NCBI GenBank assembly: GCA_963678705.1
Contig: OY783216.1
Location: forward strand, 13,931,818-13,995,817
Source: Panorpa germanica
Taxonomy: Eukaryota; Arthropoda; Insecta; Mecoptera; Panorpidae
Direction of reading: 5' to 3'
Length of the DNA stretch: 64,000 bases
The number at the start of each line of letters is the position of its first letter. Positions within the stretch are counted from its first letter, which is position 1. Of this stretch, positions 11,936 to 23,338 are shown piece after piece. The notes under the pieces are model-generated. The model was not told the DNA's origin, did no database searches, and saw only the letters and a list, made by a program, of their open reading frames with translations. The translations under genes and the position numbers were made by a program.

Positions 11936-14482
11936 CTAATTTATTTAGCCTAATGAAAGTAACTGAACTAAACTTAATTTTCTGAAATGCTATAAAATAC
12001 CTTAACAATAAAAAATCTAGGGCTCTATGTAGCTTCGTAAGATCCGTTTACATAAAATATTTTATAACACGATGTAATGATGCCGTAATACTTTCTATAA
12101 TTGTTGAACAAGTGTTTCGAAACGCGTTTCGCACCTGTAAATTTTCTGAACGTTGCTTGGAACATAAATTACTTTATTCTTTTAATCTAAGTACTGTATA
12201 TATTACGAATATCAAACAGAATCAATTAAAACATAGGATATTTAAATGATATGGGTTTAGTACACAATCCTAAAAAAAAAAAAAATTAAAATTAAAATAG
12301 AACTATTTTAAATAATAAAGTAAAGTTTAACTCTTAGAATTCAATACAATTTTACTGTTTCAAAATTAGCTCTCACATATAAAATATTATTCATATTCCA
12401 TATAAGTTTTCTAGTGTTCCCGATTTTTTAGTAAATGAATAATACTATTTATTTTACCAATTCGATTTTGTTGTTTTCTGTTGCTGTTTTGTTATTGTGT
12501 GTCGTTTATCGATTGATGTTGAATGTTGGATATTGAATATTTATTATATTATAGAATGGTTTTGTTAGATATTGAGAATTAAAAAACAAAGGAAAAAATT
12601 ATAAGAAATGTCAAAATAAATATACTGAAGTTGTGATATGAGTTTAGAAGTCTGATATTAGAGACTTATCATTATGTTTTAATTGTATCAACCGGCGTTG
12701 TCCGTATGTGTTATATTTAGTTAATAAGTGTGTGTGTAATGTGAGTCTGTCGTAACAATTACCGTTGTCTACAAATTAATTATAAGGAGTCGTAATGAAA
12801 TAATTCAAACTTCAATAAAAATAACATATGCTGCTAATGTTTAAGCAAAATATTCGTTAAAAGATAAAATAAATATTAAGTAACTCCAGAGTAATATTAT
12901 TATTTAAACATTATAAAGGTAGAATTTCTGTACAAGCTAATTTCGTAAGCATCACGTAACCATTCAAAGTCGTAACAATCTGCATATGTTAGTAATATAA
13001 TAAATATAAAATATGACAAATAACTTAATACAAATAGTTAATATAACTAAACCGCTGCCAAATTGTTTCTAGTAAACAGCATTCTGCTATTCCAAATATT
13101 GTTACCGCCCAAATGATTTAAGGCAAACCACTACGCTATAATAAATAATAGTTTACGTTTGATAATTAGAATTAATCCATCATCAACATTATCGCAGATG
13201 TATATTATATTATATTCAATATAACCTCGTATTAGCAAATTTATAAATAAATTCAGTTATTAGAAACATTTCATCGCAATACAATCAATTTAGTTAGTAG
13301 TACGTATCGTTGTCGTAGAACCATAGTTTATAACATTATTACCTAGAACAAACATATCATCGCAATATAATCAATTTAGTTAGTAGTACGTATCGTTGTC
13401 GTATAACCATAGTTTATAACATTATTACCTAGAACAAACATAGCATCGCAATACAATCAATTTAGTTAGTAGTACGTATCGTTGTCGTTGAACCATAGTT
13501 TATAACATTATTACCTAGAACAAACATATCATCGCAATACAATCAATTTAGTTAGTAGTACGTATCGATGTCGTTGAACCATAGTTTATAACATTATTAC
13601 CTAGAACAAACATAGCATCGCAATACAATCAATTTAGTTAGTAGTACTTATCGTTGTCGTATAACCATAGTTTATAACATTATTACATAGAAGAAACGTA
13701 TCATCGCAATACAATCAGTTTAGTTAGTAGTACTCATCATTGTCGTAGAACCTAGTATATCGCAATATTACATAAACCAAACTTATCATCGCAATAAAAT
13801 CAATTTAGTTAGTAGTACTTATCGTTGTCGTAAAACCTAGTATATCGCAATATTATACAAACCAAACGTATTGTTGCATTACAATCAATTTAGTTAGTAG
13901 AATTCATCGTTGTCGTAGAACCTAGTATATCGCATTATTACATAAACCAACCTTATCGTCGCAATACAATCAATTTAGTTAGTAGAATTCATCGTAGTCG
14001 TAGAACCTAGTATATCGCAATATTATACAAACCAAACATATCGTTGCATTACAATCAATTTAGTTAGTAGAATTCATCGTTGTCGTAGAACCTAGTATAT
14101 CGCATTATTGCATAAACCAACCTTATCGTCACAATACAATAGATATAGATATTGGAACCATTGTTGTAGTATAAGACTACAAATTATTCGTAGTAACAAG
14201 AAATATTATATTTCTATGTCAAATTAACAAATCATACAGTCCACTTTAAATCTAAGACTTAAGCGACCAACCGAAAACACTTAAATAAATTAGAGCATTA
14301 AAAGGTCGCATACGTCGTGTACAATATGGAATAATTAAAAGAATATAGACTTATCTCAAAATGGCCGACTCCTGCTGCAGGACGCCGCTTGCTTCTGTGT
14401 GTTTGGCTTTGTGTGTGAATTCTTACTTTCCTGCTTGGTTTCACCACTCCGTGTTGAAATATTTGGATCGATTGGACCAAAA
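11936..14482 (-). other. BEL-A 5' leader, non-coding, with minisatellite
   Basis: About 2.5 kb between the 5' LTR and gag holds no recognised gene. It is unusually long for a leader because of an 86-bp tandem array at 13240-14145. A putative primer-binding site lies at its right edge, next to the LTR. Confidence 0.65.
13240..14145. repeat. 85/86-bp minisatellite, about 10-11 copies
   Basis: The anchor TCAATTTAGTTAGTAG recurs at 13285, 13371, 13457, 13543, 13629, 13715 (TCAGTTT variant), 13800, 13885, 13970 and 14055, giving periods of exactly 86, then exactly 85. The first copies share an ACCATAGTTTATAACATTA spacer. The later ones share ACCTAGTATATCGCA and alternate in detail, suggesting a higher-order unit of about 170 bp. 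The array lies in the 5' leader of BEL-A. Confidence 0.9.
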
Positions 14483-14727
14483 TGTAGGTACAAAATATCG
14501 TGATTCTTGATGTAACTCAAAATCACAATGTTAAGCGTTGTCTTAATTGTTCCTTGTCGATTAAAACACGATAAGCCAAGTGTTTATGCAAATTTAATGT
14601 TGTTAATTTACATTTGGTAGTGGACTGTATTATTTATTAAGAATTCACAGAGAAACACACTATTAATAACTAAATGAATTTATTTGAAATAAGTAGAAAA
14701 AGCACGTGTACAAATAACAATGTATAT
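14483..14727 (-). repeat. BEL-A 5' LTR, first part
   Basis: This begins TGTAGGTACAAAATATCG and matches the left LTR until it is cut by the LINE insertion after the target sequence AATAACAATGTATAT. It resumes at 25410. Confidence 0.88.
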
Positions 14728-14732
14728 TATTA

Positions 14733-15048
14733 TCTAATATATATATATATTACGTGTCACGTTGTGTGTCCGCGATGGACTCCTAAACTACTTAACCGAT
14801 TTTAATCAAATTTGTACACCGTGTGCAGTTTGATCTAACTGGAAAGATAGGATAGCTTACATCTCAATTTATGATTGCAATATTATCTTATTGCAAATTA
14901 TTTGTCTATTAATTATCTGTTAGCTCCAAACGATTTTAAAAGATGGCGACATCTGTTGACTAGATTGAGTTAATATTCAATAGATGGCGCTATGTAATGT
15001 AATATGACAAAAACGTTAGCCACAGCAACGCGTGGCCGAGACAGCTAG
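14733..15048 (+). mobile_element. Small non-autonomous Helitron
   Basis: The element begins TC (TCTAATATATATATATAT) and ends CTAG at 15045-15048. A hairpin with stem GCCAC/GTGGC lies about ten bases before the end (about 15018-15036), as in Helitron 3' ends. The 316-bp interior has no coding frame but contains the familiar insect-Helitron-like phrase CTTAACCGATTTTAATCAA. It lies in the TA-rich tail of the LINE, five bases from that LINE's target duplication. Helitrons make no TSD, and none is seen. Confidence 0.6.
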
Positions 15049-15849
15049 CTTATTATATTAATTGTGTGCCTTTCGGCTTTACAATCTACATTACTATATT
15101 TCTTAATGCATTTAATATAAATTCAAAGTTAAAAACTAAACCTTAACTATTCTAGACTTTTACTACTTCGAATAGTACTTTTTGTTTTTTCTTTTCTTGA
15201 TCCTCTCTCTTTATTTCCCCTACTCCTCCTTTATTCACACCGTTTCCTGCTTCTTCTTCCTTATTGCCTGTATCTTCATCTATCACCTTTTGCCTTCCTT
15301 GTCTTCTCTCGACAAACCCTCTATTATCTTTTCACTATCCTTCCTGCCTTCTCTCTTCGTTTTTACTTCTCCACTTATGTCGATTACAGACAGGCATAAA
15401 CGCTCTAACTTTACTATTTCCTCTTGACTCTCTTACTTTACTATTTCCTCTTGACTCTCTTCCTTTACTATGTTATTATTGTCTATATCTTTGTCATATA
15501 CCTCTTGTCCTTATCTCCTTTCCGAAAATCCTCTATTTTTCTGGACTGAAATTTAACTGATTCCTCGCTACTTCTTTCTTTCTCCTGCTTCCATTCACTG
15601 CCTCTCTTAGTACTTCCTCTTTCTTCATGTTCCTTATAAAACCCAGCCATGAGCTTATTTATTGTTCTGTTTTTTCTTTCCTTTTTTCTATTTCCGCCAT
15701 TCACCTCTTTCCTTCATTGTCTCCCTTTAATAGCTGGCCAATATTCATTTCGGTCACTACTTTTTCCTTACACTAAAACTTGAAGTGCTCAAGTGTTTCG
15801 TCCTTCGTTCCGCATACTCTACACTTTCTTTCCTCACTACTTTTCCAGT
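15049..15849 (-). pseudogene. LINE ORF2 C-terminus and 3' region
   Basis: The minus strand at about 15780-15849 encodes a CCHC-like CRVCGTKDETLEHF motif, typical of the end of a LINE ORF2. It continues the frame interrupted at 23339 by BEL-B. Downstream, a Lys/Glu-rich stretch at 15483-15704 has several stops. The plus-strand frames at 15182-15560 are antisense shadows. Confidence 0.7.
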
Positions 15850-15854
15850 ATCTG

Positions 15855-16530
15855 TGGTTAAGAACGCATGCACAACCTATATATTTATATAGATATTTCA
15901 CGTTCTTAATGTATTTTATTAGAATATAATTTTGTATATTTTTAGCTCTTAAGTTTTGTAATAATTCTTTTGTTTAACCAAATAATTTATTTTTCTTTGT
16001 TATTGAATAAATTAACAAAGCTATTGTTATTACTCTGGCATTGTACAAGTCTGTACCAAGGTCACACAGCTGGCCTGCCAAATGCATTCTTTCTATCAAT
16101 GTACTGATAAAACACTATTAAAATATTATTATTAGCTATCAACTAGAACAGTAAACATCTAAAATATCAGCTCCAACTTTCAACAGTTTGATAAATTATA
16201 AGAAGATTTTAATAGTGAATTGTATCACAGTATCATTGATATATACAGTTATTCATTTATTTTTCAATTATTGTAATTCGTCAAGTGTATTCGTATAATA
16301 AATGTTTTATGTAAAATACTAGTGTTTTGCTGCTATTTGATTTAAAGCAAGAAATAAAAAATTGTTATTAATTATTTAATAACAAAAAGGTCCTTCGAGA
16401 AACTTTTGGCGCAATCCATCGCTATCAAAGGAGTTAGAAGCAATCCATCAATCTGAGAAATTGGATACCGTCAACATCGCAAATAAGCCAATCTCAAGCT
16501 TATATAGATAAATAGGTCCAAACTCAACCA
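15855..16530 (+). repeat. BEL-B 5' LTR
   Basis: This is a 676-bp TG...CA repeat, preceded by TSD ATCTG. An AT-rich candidate TATA stretch, TATATATTTATATAG, lies about 25 bases in. Confidence 0.93.
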
Positions 16531-17533
16531 TTTGGTCGTCTTCGAGCCGGATAAGAGCGGATGCACATCATTAAATCATCTTCAAGAACGGATGCGAGCT
16601 AAAGATAATCAGCATTTTGATCCTTCAAAGAAGATTCACATCATTTGATCATCTTCAAGCAAGATTCTCATCAACGGATCCAACAATTGAGCATCTTTAA
16701 AGAAGATTCACACCACACTGATCATCTTTGAAAAGGATTCATCAAGCAAGGTGAAAAATCAAGAAAAATCTCACTTTTAGCGCCAAGTACAACAGCACAC
16801 ACGAGTCAATCGCAGCAGCATCTGGATTCAGTCTTGAAACGAGAGCTACTACACGACAGTGGTGTCAAGGTAATCCTAAAACATTTTTATAATTCCCATC
16901 CTATCCTTTATTACCTCTATTTTGGGTTTTTTTGCACTTACATATATATTTTTACAAATTTTTTACATTTATTACTGTTTCAATCGTTATTTCATTGTAC
17001 CAAGGTGTTGGCCATCAATGATTCATTTACATCACAAAGTTCGTATCACTGTTGAATTATATTTTTTAATCAATCACTCAGCGATATTTAGTTTTCTGTT
17101 CATAGTTAATAAATCCTTGCCTTTTTAGTCAAGTCATCTAACGCTTTACCAAGCTATTGACCATCTATAGGGCTCGTATTAGTGTCATTCAGCACACACA
17201 CACATATTATTAATTGCATTGGTTGCGAATTTTAGATTCCATAAATATAGCCTCTTATTACGTCATCTAACGTCCTCTCATAGGAATACGACACTTAGAG
17301 CACATATGCCAATCGCATTCTTTTAGCGAATATAATTATTCCTTTTAAAGCATTTGAATATATTTGTTCAAATCATAATACTCATCTGTGTATTTTCCAC
17401 AGAAATCTTTTTACGTATTGTACGTAATAGATAACCGTTTATATTATTGCATCCACAATAATATATCGTTTTCAATCAATTTAAATATTATATTTAAAAT
17501 ATCAATTACTGATCATTTAAAGTCATATTCACA
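16531..17533 (+). promoter_or_regulatory. BEL-B leader with primer-binding site and imperfect short repeats
   Basis: TTTGGTCGTCTTCGAG directly follows the LTR and is the likely primer-binding site; I do not assign the tRNA. Between 16560 and 16760, phrases like AGAAGATTCACATCA and GATCATCTTCAAG repeat imperfectly. A good splice-donor-like CAAGGTAATC occurs near 16865, but no acceptor can be chosen with confidence. The short frames in this leader have no recognisable product. Confidence 0.5.
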
Positions 17534-20500
17534 ATGTCTTTAAAAATCTTAAATACAAAAATCCATCGTATTAAATCATCATTAAAGCAGTGCAGTAAAG
17601 CCATTGAAAATGTTGATATAACAGATCCGTCCACTTACGATGTGGATGGAATGAAAATATGGTATAAACAATAACAACCATTAATGGCTTCGATTAATAA
17701 AGTTCATGAACAAATGCATGAACAAACTGATGATCAAGCTGAAATAGACCGCATTGATAGCGAAAACAATGAATTTTCTGCCCAATACATTAGGATTGGA
17801 AAGATTATTAATAAAATCATCTCATCTTCTGAATCAGTTGCTAATCAAACAGTACCTACCCCTGAAACAAAATCATCTGTATTTTCAGATGAAGATATGC
17901 ACTTATCATCCATCAACATTCCAATTTTTTCCGGCAATATAGAACATTGGGATGAGTTTAAGGCCACGTTTGAAAGTCTAGTCCATAATCAAGTAAAATA
18001 TTCTAGTTTCAAAAAATTGCATCTTTTACGTCGATCATTAAAAGGTGAAGCTTTTGACACCATTGCATCGGTGCCATTAGACCCCACAAATTATCAGCTA
18101 TGTTGGAATTTATTAGTCACAGCATATGACAATAAAAGAAAAATGATTTCTTATCATTTAAATGCGTTTTTAAAAATTCCGGCTATCACCTCTGAGAACA
18201 GCAATAAGTTAAGAGCTACTGCAGCCTCAATCAGAAAACACGTAAAAGCGTTAGAAAACATTATTCCAGAGGAAAATAGGTGGAACCACATTGTTGCTAT
18301 TTTAATATCGAAAAAGCTAGATTCTGAAACTAAGAAGCACTGGTTAGCTTCCGACATCTCTAAAACAGATTATCAAGAAATTGACCTCATGCTTTCTTTC
18401 ATCCTTAAACGGGCACACGAGTTGGACGAACATAGTTGTGATTCAAATAATACTCATAAATCAAGACCGCACAAGTCTCTTTTCTCATCACCTCGCGACA
18501 AATGTTCATTTTGTTACAAGGATCACAATATAAGACATTGCCAAAACTTTTTAAAACTTAACGTTAAGGCTCGGATCAATGAGATCCAAAAAAGGCAGCA
18601 GTGCTTAAATTGCTTCCGCAAAGGTCACAATAGTAGCAATTGTCTTTCAAATAGTCGTTGCCTTACGTGCAGAAAGAGGCATCATACATTATTGCATATT
18701 GATACTGAGGAATCGGATGAGTCCATACCTAAAGCTAGCACTTCTAGCATTTCTAGTACACTCACAGCGCACGCTAATCAAAAAAATCAAGCTATGCTAT
18801 CAACTGCTTTAGTCAACATTCTTGACAAAAATGGCAAATTAATTGTTGCTCGCGCTCTTTTGGATAATGGCAGCCAAACAAGCTTCATTACTAAAAGTTT
18901 ATTACAAAAATTAAACGTTCCCATTACTAATTCAGATGTAATAATAACAGGAATTGGTAATTCTGAAACTAAAATAAACCAGCAAGCAAAAATCACCTTG
19001 CATTCATCTACTAACAAGTACAAAACGTTTGTAAATTGTCTGATCATAGACAAAATTACCGACAAAATTCCGCACATAGCATTGGATATTGTCAATTTAT
19101 CAATACCGTATAATATAAAACTAGCAGATCCTAGTTTCAACGAACCACAATCTGTAGATTTATTGTTAGGAGCTGATATATTTTGGAACCTATTACGCGT
19201 AGGCAAAGCAAAATTATATAGTAATCGCTTACATTTACAAAACACTTCGTTAGGTTGGGTAGTTACCAAATATAAATCTTTTGCTAATAATAATCATGCG
19301 CATTGCTATCACACATCCTTACAAACTCAAATTTCCAAGTTTTGGGAAATCGAGTCTGTTAAGGAATGTAGCACTTTGACTTTAGAAGAACAAGCATGCC
19401 AGGATCATTATAACAAAACCACTACTCGCGACTCGGATTGTAGATTTGTAGTTACATTACCTTTAAAATTGCCCGCATCAGCTTTAGGAGATTCCAAAAC
19501 CGCAGCTACCAAACGTTTTCTTTCATTGGAAAGAAAATTCGACAAAAATAAACAATATAAATCTATGTATTCAGCATTCATTCATGAATATATACGATTA
19601 GGTCACATGACCATTAACCCTATTCAAAATTCAGCTGAACCTGAATACTTTTTACCGCATCACGGTATATTAAAACCAAGCAGCACTACTAGTAAATTGA
19701 GAGTAGTTTTCGATGGCTCCATGTCAAGTACGACAAATACTTCGCTTAATTCGTTGCAAGCAAATGGGCCAATAATTCAAAACGATTTATTCACCATTTT
19801 AACTAGATTTCGTCATTACGAATATGTGGTCGTGGCAGATATAGCGATGATGTACCGGCAAGTACTGGTGCATCCCTCCCAAAGAAACCTTCAACAGGTT
19901 CTTTGGAGAGATAATCCAGACGACAAGTTACTTGCATATCAGTTAAACACTGTAACGTATGGCACATTATCCGCAGCATATCTTGCAATTAGAAGTTTAA
20001 CTCAGCTAGGTTACGACAACACTATTGCTCATCCAAACGCCGCAAATACCATCATTAATGACTTCTATGTTGATGACATGCTGACTGGGTCAAATGACCT
20101 AGCAGAACTCAAACTACGCTGCAATAAAATCATTGAAATACTAAACAGTGCAGGATTTCATTTACGCAAATGGATTTCTAATGATCCCGCTGTTTTACTT
20201 GAATTAGACAACACTACTAAAGATAAACACTTTTATATAGATCATGCAGACTTAGAGCATTTCAAAACTTTAGGTGTCAAATGGTGCTCAAAAACAGACT
20301 GTTTTAAATACAGCATCGCCCATTTTGAGCCACCTGTAAAACTAACCAAACGAAATGTTCTATCGTTCATTGCTAAAATCTTTGATCCGCTTGGATTATT
20401 ATCACCCTGCGTCATACCGTTTAAGCTAATGATACAACAATTGTGGCTAACAAATCTACACTGGGATGATCAAATTCCAGATCATTTAGTAAAAGCATGG

Positions 20501-22618
20501 GTTTCTTTAATAAAACAATTACCTAGTTTAAACAATGTATCCATACCACGAAAAGCGTTAATCAAGAACTTCAAAACAATTGAAATTCATGGTTTCTGTG
20601 ACGCGTCAGAACGTGCATATGGTGCTTGTATTTATTTTAAAAGTACCAACCACAATAACCAATCCAAAACTACTTTATTACACTCAAAATCTAAGGTCTC
20701 ACCTTTGAAAACGTTAACCATTCCGTGTTTAGAATTATGCGCAGCATTATTATTGTCACGAATGACAAAGAAATTATTATCAATAATTTCATTACCGATA
20801 AACAATATAATTCTTTGGTCAGATTCAGTTATTGTGCTGTCATGGCTCAAATGCATACCCAGCACACTGAAAACATTTGTAGCTAACCGCGTTTCTGAAA
20901 TCCAAACAAACATGAATTCTATTTCACAATGGCGTCACATTCGTACAGAACATAATCCAGCAGATTTGATTTCAAGAGGTATTCCTGCAAGTAATATAGT
21001 TGATTATGATTTCTGGTGGCAAGGTCCAGATTGGCTATCTCAATCAGAGATCGCATGGCCTGAAAGCAATTGCACCGTAAATTTTTTACCAGAAACTAAA
21101 TCAATTATATTAGCGAATTTTTCCACCATGAAATCAAATTTTATATTCGACAAATTTTCAAATTTAAGAACTCTTAATAGAGTCACTGCATACTGTTTAC
21201 GTTTTATTCGCAATTCCAGAAATAAACAAACTAGAATTAATGGCATTTTGTCAGTCACAGAATTGCAAGCTTCTATGCAATCACTCATCAAACTAGCACA
21301 AGTGGAATGTTTCGCATCTGAAATTAAAGCTCTAAAGCGTAACGTGCCTTTAGATACTAAAAGTTCATTACTCTGTCTTAACCCATTTCTTGACGATGAT
21401 GGCATCATCAGAGTGGGTGGCAGATTAAAGCATTCTAATTTTGAATTTCACAAGAAACATCCCATTGTCTTACACAATAAACACAAGCTGACAACTTTGA
21501 TAATGGAAAGGGAGCACTTGAGATTACTACATCCAGGCCCTCAAAAGTTATTATTTAGTGTAAGGGACCAATATTGGCCCATTAAAGGCATTTCCTTATC
21601 AAAAACTATCGTGCATCGATGTGTCACATGTTTTAAGCAAAGGCCACGCTTTCCATCACCACAAATGGGTTCTCTTCCTGTCGCAAGAGTATCCCTAGAT
21701 TTCCCATTTAAGGACACCGGAATTGATTATGCTGGTCCTATCATGGTCCGCAATAAATATGGTAGAGGTAGTAGGTTAATCAAATCCTACATTTGTTTAT
21801 TTATCTGTTTTGCAACTAAAGCCATACATTTGGAGTTGGTCACTGAGCTTACAACTCAGTGTTTTTTGGCTGCTTTAAACAGATTCATATCGCGTAGAGG
21901 CAAACCCACCACTATTTATTCTGACAACGGAACGAACTTTGTGGGAGCTAGCCGGGCCTTGTGCAAATTTTTAGCTGATGATGATAATGAAAGAACGATC
22001 CAAACAGTAGCTTCCGATTTAACTATTACTTGGAAGTTTATCCCACCATATTCACCCAGTTGGGGTGGTTTATGGGAAAGTAACATTAAGTCAACCAAAT
22101 CACATCTCAAACGTGTCATGCAAAACAACCATTTTACGTTTGAAGACACCTATACCCTGTTAACTCAAATAGAGGCAATACTAAATTCTCGTCCTCTTTA
22201 TCCCGCTTCCAATGATCCCAATGACCTTATTCCCATCACGCCTGGACACCTCTTAATAGGACGGCAGATCACAAGTATCGCTCCTTCAGAGGATGCTCCA
22301 ATCAAACTAAGCCGAATGCAGCGTTTCTCACAGTTTCAAGACTGTATTCAAAGTTTTTGGAAAAGATGGTACAGCGACTACCTAGGACACTGCAATCAGC
22401 TCGTGAAGTGGAAGGCGTCAAAGGGTGTTATACCACAGCAAGGATCTTTGGTCCTAGTCAAGGAGCCAAATCTTCCTCCATCACAATGGATGCTGGGTAG
22501 AATAGTAAAATTAAGCATTGGAGATGATTCAACGGCTCGAGCAGCTACTGTCAAGACAGCTAAGGGAGAAATAAGGCGTCTAGTGCGACATCTCGCTCCG
22601 CTACCCATAGAATGTTAG
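17534..22618 (+). CDS. gag-pol: BEL-B Gag-Pol polyprotein (open from 17684; one TAA upstream)
   Basis: The open frame from ATG 17684 to TAG gives 1644 residues. Numbering from 17684, the gag-like domain lies at about residues 75-260. Three Cys/His knuckles follow at about 273-338 (CSFCYKDHNIRHC, CLNCFRKGHNSSNC, CLTCRKRHHTLLH). The aspartic protease motif LLDNGSQ is at about 391. RT has YVDD at 795-798, and RNase H has GFCDASERAYG near 970. Integrase has a zinc-binding CVTCF near 1313, SDNGTNF near 1413 and the catalytic Glu in GGLWES near 1465. An in-frame ATG lies 50 codons upstream at 17534, and the only stop between them is TAA at 17672-17674 between two CAA codons. The original gag start was probably 17534, so translation today would begin at 17684 without that N-terminus. 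Confidence 0.93.
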
Positions 22619-22662
22619 TTGAAAATCAAGATGAATCTTACAATTTTCAACGCGCGGGAGTA

Positions 22663-23338
22663 TGGTTAAGAACGCATGCACAACCTATATATTTATATAG
22701 ATATTTCACGTTCTTAATGTATTTTATTAGAATATAATTTTGTATATTTTTAGCTCTTAAGTTTTGTAATAATTCTTTTGTTTAACCAAATAATTTATTT
22801 TTCTTTGTTATTGAATAAATTAACAAAGCTATTGTTATTACTCTGGCATTGTACAAGTCTGTACCAAGGTCACACAGCTGGCCTGCCAAATGCATTCTTT
22901 CTATCAATGTACTGATAAAACACTATTAAAATATTATTATTAGCTATCAACTAGAACAGTAAACATCTAAAATATCAGCTCCAACTTTCAACAGTTTGAT
23001 AAATTATAAGAAGATTTTAATAGTGAATTGTATCACAGTATCATTGATATATACAGTTATTCATTTAATTTTCAATTATTGTAATTCGTCAAGTGTATTC
23101 GTATAATAAATGTTTTATGTAAAATACTAGTGTTTTGCTGCTATTTGATTTAAAGCAAGAAATAAAAAATTGTTATTAATTATTTAATAACAAAAAGGTC
23201 CTTCGAGAAACTTTTGGCGCAATCCATCGCTATCAAAGGAGTTAGAAGCAATCCATCAATCTGAGAAATTGGATACCGTCAACATCGCAAATAAGCCAAT
23301 CTCAAGCTTATATAGATAAATAGGTCCAAACTCAACCA
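22663..23338 (+). repeat. BEL-B 3' LTR
   Basis: A 676-bp direct repeat of 15855-16530, with one mismatch seen, followed by TSD ATCTG at 23339-23343. Confidence 0.93.

Larger units (their letters stand above)
15855..23338 (+). mobile_element. BEL-B: young, nearly intact BEL/Pao retrotransposon
   Basis: Two 676-bp LTRs (15855-16530 and 22663-23338) enclose one long gag-pol frame. Both start TGGTTAAGAACG and end CTCAACCA. The flanking 5-bp duplication ATCTG (15850-15854 and 23339-23343) is perfect. By eye the LTRs differ at one base (T at 16260, A at 23068), so insertion was recent. A candidate primer-binding site, TTTGGTCGTCTTCGAG, starts at 16531 and resembles that of BEL-A. A short purine tract, GCGGGAG, precedes the 3' LTR. 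The only visible lesion is one in-frame TAA near the gag start. Confidence 0.95.

Noticed and set aside
13240..14145. Regular repeats suggesting a CRISPR array
   Set aside because: Whole 85/86-bp units are repeated with no unique spacers; the host is a eukaryote and the array lies in a retrotransposon leader.
15182..15560. Hydrophobic plus-strand frames that look like membrane proteins
   Set aside because: They lie opposite the degraded LINE C-terminus; the C/T-rich strand gives Phe/Leu/Ser codons by composition.
18787..19269. 160-residue minus-strand frame inside BEL-B
   Set aside because: It lies wholly opposite the gag/protease part of the intact polyprotein and has no motif.
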